Of a stretch of 64,000 nt of DNA, positions 58,262 to 64,000 are shown piece by piece. The notes below the pieces were generated by a model. That model was not told the DNA's origin, did not search any database, and was given only the letters and a program-made list of their open reading frames with translations. The stretch comes from Homarus americanus (taxonomy: Eukaryota > Arthropoda > Malacostraca > Decapoda > Nephropidae). The DNA is taken from positions 879,639-943,638 of the forward strand of contig NW_024737068.1 in the NCBI RefSeq assembly GCF_018991925.1, in the 5' to 3' direction. Each line of letters starts with the position of its first letter. Positions within the stretch are counted from its first letter, which is position 1. The translations under genes were made by a program, and so were the position numbers.

Positions 58262-58670
58262 TTACCTGTGTGTGCCGTTACTGTAGTGTGTGTGACTAGT
58301 GTGTGCCGTTACTGTAGTGTGTGTGACTAGTGTGTCCCGTTACTGTAGTGTGTGTGACTAGTGTGTCCCGTTACTGTAGTGTGTGTGACTAGTGTGTGCC
58401 GTTACTGTGTGTGTGACTAGTGTGTGTGTGTGTGTGTGACTAGTGTGTCCCGTTACTGTAGTGTGTGTGACTAGTGTGTGCCGTTACTGTAGTGTGTGTG
58501 ACTAGTGTGTGCCGTTACTGTAGTGTGTGTGACTAGTGTGTGCCGTTACTGTAGTGTGTGTGACTAGTGTGTCCCGTTACTGTAGTGTGTGTGACTAGTG
58601 TGTCCCGTTACTGTAGTGTGTGTGACTAGTGTGTGCCGTTACTGTAGTGTGTGTGACTAGTGTGTCCTTC
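58262..58670. repeat. 31-bp minisatellite, about 13 copies
   Basis: The unit is GTGTGCCGTTACTGTAGTGT followed by GTGTGACTAGT, with a C/G toggle (GTGTCCCG or GTGTGCCG). One copy is expanded by extra GT steps near 58408-58438. Confidence 0.94.
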
Positions 58671-59614
58671 CCTCCTTGTGAACTGAAGTGTTTGTGAGGT
58701 TGAGGGGGACGAGTACCAGGTTGAGTGTGGTTGATAGTTAGGAAGACTATACCATAGCGACCTTCGTGTTCCTAGGATCGACGTCTTGTTTCTTATGTGT
58801 GTGTGTGTGTGTGTGTGTGTGAAGGAGCTGTGTCGAAGTTAACTGAAGACCAACTACTGATTAACTCTACATGCAGCTAAACTAACCCAGGATATTTTCA
58901 CCGGCTGTCACGTTAAGCCCTGGTCGATGAGTGCTGGTGTTGCGTTATACTGTGTGAGGTTCAGTACATAAGGTGCTTACGATCAGACCCAACAAGATAA
59001 GACCCTCTGTCCCTCGTCCTCTGCTTCTAATAAATGATATTTTATCGCCTCTCGGAGTGTCAACAGTAGGTTTGTTTATAAAGAAGAACACCCATTGGTT
59101 ACCCTGGATAAATGGTGGTTATTGAGTGTTTTTAACGCCAGACACAAGAACTGAAAGAACTGTTGTATTGTGCTTCCATGCCTGCATGTCTGGGGCCTCC
59201 TGAAGGTGTTGACGGGTAAAGGAAGGCATCATCGCTCACTGTTAACCTGAACGGCCTCCTGGCGATAAACTATCCCATGGTTAATGTTGAAAAAGACACG
59301 GTTAAGGAAGTCGTCTTGGTGGGGTGGTGGCCGGTAGTCACCCTCTGATCACCCCTGTCACTCCATATGCACGCCCCTGGGTGATGTTGGGTAATGCTTA
59401 TTGAATGGGGGATTAGACACACACACACACCCTGAAGGAATACTGAAATAGGGTTCATGATGATAGAGGAAGAGAGAGAGAGTATTTGTGGTGATTACAT
59501 TTGCCATGTCTTGAGCAAGTGATGAAATATTGGAACTTCAGAGGAAAGATGATAAGAATGGTGTAGATAAAGAGTATTGGACAGGTGTGGACGGGTCAAG
59601 ATTTAGTAATACGT

Positions 59615-59645
<31 letters not shown>

Positions 59646-59859
59646 TGTTAGCGTATTATTGTAAATGGTGTTGATGTGAGTAACAAGTTAAGTGAGTTGT
59701 GTCGGTCAGGTGCGGGGAACACGAGGACCTTCACCTGATAACACAAACACACGCGTCAGGAGCTTGGAATGTTGATCTCTTCGTCAGCGTCGTCAGGTTG
59801 TGGCCGCTACCTGGTGACGTAACGCTGGGGGCATCTCCCGTCTGGGGCACACACTCCCC
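58671..59859. other. Unique DNA with short (GT)n and (GA)n
   Basis: (GT)n at about 58797-58822 and (GA)n at 59618-59644. No supported gene. Confidence 0.4.
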
Positions 59860-60270
59860 CCCCCCCCTGCCCCGCCTCGCTACTCCCCATCCTCCCCACT
59901 GCCACGCTTCGTCCCCCTCCCCACGCCACGCCCCTCTCCCTCCACACGCCACGCTTTGTCACGCCATCTCACGCCCTTCTCTATACGCACTTGAGTAACC
60001 AAAACAACGCGATACATCTCAACTCCTTCACCAGCCCACCTCACGTCTGTACCACCAAACTCAACTGAACAATACCTCACACCACTATCACCACGCCCCA
60101 ACACTATCACCACGCCCCAACACCATCACCACCATTACCACACCACTATCACCACGCCCCAACACCATCACCACCATTACCACACCACTATCACCACGCC
60201 CCAACACCATCACCACACCACCATCACCACGCCCCAACACCATCACCACCACCATTATCACGCCCCAACA
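59857..60270. repeat. C-rich stretch and 42-bp CACCACGCCCCAACACCATC-type repeats
   Basis: A poly(C) run near 59859 leads into CCACGCC-rich sequence. From about 60073 to 60265 a unit of about 42 bp (CACTATCACCACGCCCCAAC plus CACCATTACCACAC) repeats about five times with shorter variants. Confidence 0.8.
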
Positions 60271-60597
60271 CACCTGCATAATGAATACCTTGATAGAGCC
60301 CCCTAATGCCCTAATGAACAAAACAAAACAAACTGACGAAGAACTACACTTGGACAGTCAATCAACCAGTCATCCGGTCAGTTATTTAGGCACCGACTGA
60401 CTGTCTGACCCACTAAAGATAAACTCCAGAAATATATAAAACATTAAATCAAAACACATCAAAAGGAACTGTTTAATTAATATGTAAATTTTTTAACCTA
60501 TGGACGAAGTAAACAAAATAGAATATTAATTCGTCTCCTTTATATATATATATACACCCACCTATACAGCTCACCCAATGAACACGCTTAGAGAGAG

Positions 60598-60634
60598 ACA
60601 GACAGACAGACAGACAGTCAGACAGACAGACAGA
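60598..60634. repeat. (GACA)n microsatellite
   Basis: About nine GACA tetramers with one interruption. Confidence 0.9.
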
Positions 60635-60789
60635 AAAAGCTATTCCCAGCCTCATAATTAATAGTTGTAAGAGATTTTAAAACCCAAATTTAGAACCAGG
60701 TGAAAAAAGGGTGATGATAGTGTGGAAAAAGTGACGATAAAGCTGTAGATGAGAGGAAAATCATTACATGAGACTGGCTGTGTGTGTGT

Positions 60790-61350
60790 AAAGAGGAAAA
60801 AGTGATAAAACTATGCATAGGGAAGAAATGCCAAGAAAGACAGCCATAGAGAAACGTGGGATAAGAAGATAATGGACAAAAGGTGTGTTTAGAGAAGGTG
60901 ATAAAAGCAGGAACACCTTGAAATCGTTTTGTGAATGAGGAGACGAGAGAGAAAATTGGATAAACTCCTACGTGGGGAAGGAGACACGAAGGTAAATATA
61001 AGAGAGAGAATTGATAAAACCGTGTATGGAGGAGATGGTGAATGAGTAATAATCAAGGACCGTTTGGATAGTGGAAATACGTAGGAGGGAATAGAGGAAT
61101 TGATAATTGCTTTAATGGAGGGAAAACGGGGGAGAGTTTGATGAAAATAAGTACCTGGGAAAAGTAGCGATAGAATAGACGAAGACTGATAAAACCGTGC
61201 TTGAAGGAAGGAAAGAAAGAGAGGGTAATTAAGATATCCCTTGATAAAACAGTGCTTGGAAGAAGAGAAGAGGAAGAAAGGAGAATTAGAAACAAATAAC
61301 AGAGAGAGAGAAAGAAAGAACGAACGAACGAACGAACGAACGAGAAAGAG
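60790..61350. repeat. Purine-rich tract with recurring TGATAAAACCGTG motif
   Basis: A GA-rich region carrying diverged copies of TTGATAAAACCGTGTATGG at about 60809, 60900, 60957, 61012, 61187 and 61241, spaced 50-175 bp, ending in (GAAC)n at about 61318-61342. Confidence 0.55.
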
Positions 61351-61491
61351 ATGGCAATGATGATCAGACGCGTGGAGCCTTACACCGGGCCCCACAATGT
61401 AAGGAGGGCCCCGCTGGAACCCCTGGCCCATCGCTACCAACTGCTGGGCTCTCACTTCAAACAACACGGGAGTCTCAGGCATTATATTGTT
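61351..61491 (+). CDS. Possible coding exon, unidentified
   Basis: ATG begins 47 codons (MAMMIRRVEPYTGPHNVRRA, then a segment with LAHRYQLLGSHFKQHGSLRH and IV), ending at GTT/GTGAGT, a strong donor in phase 0. The codons favour C or G at third positions, unlike surrounding low-complexity DNA. A (GT)n tract starts a few bases past the donor. I recognise no family. The first codons could instead follow an upstream acceptor (AAAGAG). Downstream exons are not visible before the window ends. Confidence 0.35.
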
Positions 61492-61498
61492 GTGAGTA

Positions 61499-61640
<142 letters not shown>

Positions 61641-61965
61641 GACTCTACAGTGTAGTGTGAGACTCTTTGTGTGTTTTATATGTAACCTTTGTGTGTTTTA
61701 TGTAACTACCTGTAATTGTATCGTTGTTTATATACCTGTATCTGCAACTCTTGTACCTGTAACCCCTACCTGTACCTGTGACCTGTACCTATACTTGTAA
61801 CCCCTACCTGTACCTACGACCCCTACTTGTACCTGTAACCTCGTTGTTAGGCCACTCAGGTGTGTGGGGGGGGTGCAACAGGGGGATGACACTACCTACT
61901 AATAAATAATATATTACTTCCGGTAGTGGCGACACTCTCCTGGGGAAGTGTCTGTTTTAGGACCT

Positions 61966-62160
61966 CAGTGTGTGTGTGTGTGTGTGTGTTTCCTGTATTT
62001 TTGTGTGTGTGTTTCCTGTATTTGTGTGCGTTTCCTGTATTTGTGTCTGTTTCCTATATTTGTGTGCGTTTCCTATATTATATGTGTGTGTTTTTCCTGT
62101 ATATGTGTGTATGTTTCCTTTATATGTGTGTATGTTTCCTGTGTCTGTGTGTATGTATGT
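61966..62160. repeat. GTGTGTTTCCTGTATTTGTG-type tandem repeat
   Basis: About ten units of roughly 20-23 bp combining GTGTGTG with TTTCCTGTATTT, imperfect. The Cys/Phe/Val frames here are artefacts. Confidence 0.85.
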
Positions 62161-62206
62161 ATGTCCGTCACAAAGTTTGGTCATAACCCACCTTCCATCC
62201 CGTCCA

Positions 62207-62254
62207 ACTATGCAGCACAGCACAGCACAGCACAGCCAGCCAGCCAGCCAGCCA
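62207..62254. repeat. (CACAG)n and (GCCA)n short tandems
   Basis: Four CACAG pentamers followed by five GCCA tetramers. Confidence 0.9.
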
Positions 62255-62330
62255 ATGGGGGCCGCCCTGACAGAGGAAGCATCGTACACTTCTTCCCTTA
62301 AAGATGAACATTAATGCCCCGCCACGGACC

Positions 62331-63415
<1,085 letters not shown>

Positions 63416-63424
63416 TATTGTCTA

Positions 63425-63963
63425 ATCATCACTACATATAACACCACCCATCATCACTACATATAACACCATCCATCATCACTACATATAACACCACCCA
63501 TCATCACTACATATAACATCATCCATCATCACTACATATAACACCAACCATCACATTACATATACACCACCATCATACTACATATAACAGTCCATCATCA
63601 TTACATATAACACCACCATCATACTACATATAACATCATCCATCATCACTACATATAACATCATCCATCATCACTACATATAACATCATCCATCATCACT
63701 ACATATAACACCACCCATCATCACTACATATAACATCATCCACATCATCATCTATCATTCATAACAGCATCCATCATCATTACATATAACACCATCCATC
63801 ATCAACATCATATAACATATCATCACATACATATAACACCATCCATACATAACACCATCCATCATCACTACATATAACACATCCATCATCACTACATATC
63901 ATCCACATCACTACATATAACACATCCATCATCACTACATATAACACCATCCCATCATCACTA
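63425..63963. repeat. 25-bp minisatellite
   Basis: A tandem unit of about 25 bp, CATCATCACTACATATAACA plus CCATC, with CACC, CATC and short-deletion variants, about 20 copies, ending near the right edge. Confidence 0.95.
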
Positions 63964-64000
63964 CAGATCGGTAAAGTAGTTTCCGAGATTCTCGTGGACA

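Overview
The window looks like arthropod nuclear DNA, probably from a decapod crustacean. The grounds are an intron-rich gene, many very long simple-sequence arrays, an interstitial TTAGG array (the common arthropod telomere unit), and decayed CR1-like, RNase H-bearing non-LTR, hAT and pogo/Tigger-like elements plus tRNA-derived SINEs. The species call is inference; no tool or search was used. One 100-N assembly gap lies at 41508-41607.

Layout. 1-3800 is stacked tandem repeats: a 32-bp minisatellite, a purine tract, (GT)n, a G-rich array, a 20-bp AT-rich array and a T-rich stretch. 3800-14540 is mostly single-copy AT-rich DNA. It holds a 990-bp hAT-like element with matching 8-bp target duplications, a collapsed non-LTR reverse transcriptase and a tRNA-derived SINE. 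15019-27291 is the one well-supported gene: 11 coding exons on the + strand joining in frame to 671 codons. It encodes an N-terminal TTK-type BTB/POZ domain, a basic NLS-like run, a Ser/Thr/Pro/Gln-rich linker with two adjacent SUMO consensus sites, one canonical GATA zinc finger with basic tail, and a proline-rich C-terminus. It is most simply read as a nuclear sequence-specific transcription factor that self-associates through its BTB domain. Its introns carry a complete Tigger-like element (between the two halves of the GATA finger) and a piggyBac-like MITE candidate.

27292-46000 is largely non-coding. It contains a ~907-bp pure (CT)n tract, a Tigger-like MITE, two 3'-end fragments of non-LTR elements on the minus strand and a likely first coding exon of another gene (37428-37493). 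46000-64000 is dominated by repeats: a SINE, a 61-bp array with higher-order structure, a very uniform 41-bp array, a nearly full-length but broken CR1-like element (esterase-like, endonuclease and RT parts), a 1.06-kb GGCT-rich array starting at its 3' end, TTAGG repeats, (CT)n, (GT)n and several 25-42-bp minisatellites. A possible isolated coding exon sits at 61351-61491.

Most long open frames here are low-complexity repeats read as protein and are not genes. I found no CRISPR array, rRNA gene, canonical tRNA gene or multi-gene system. The most unusual items are the BTB-GATA architecture, the transposon dividing the zinc-finger exons, and the organisation of the satellite arrays.
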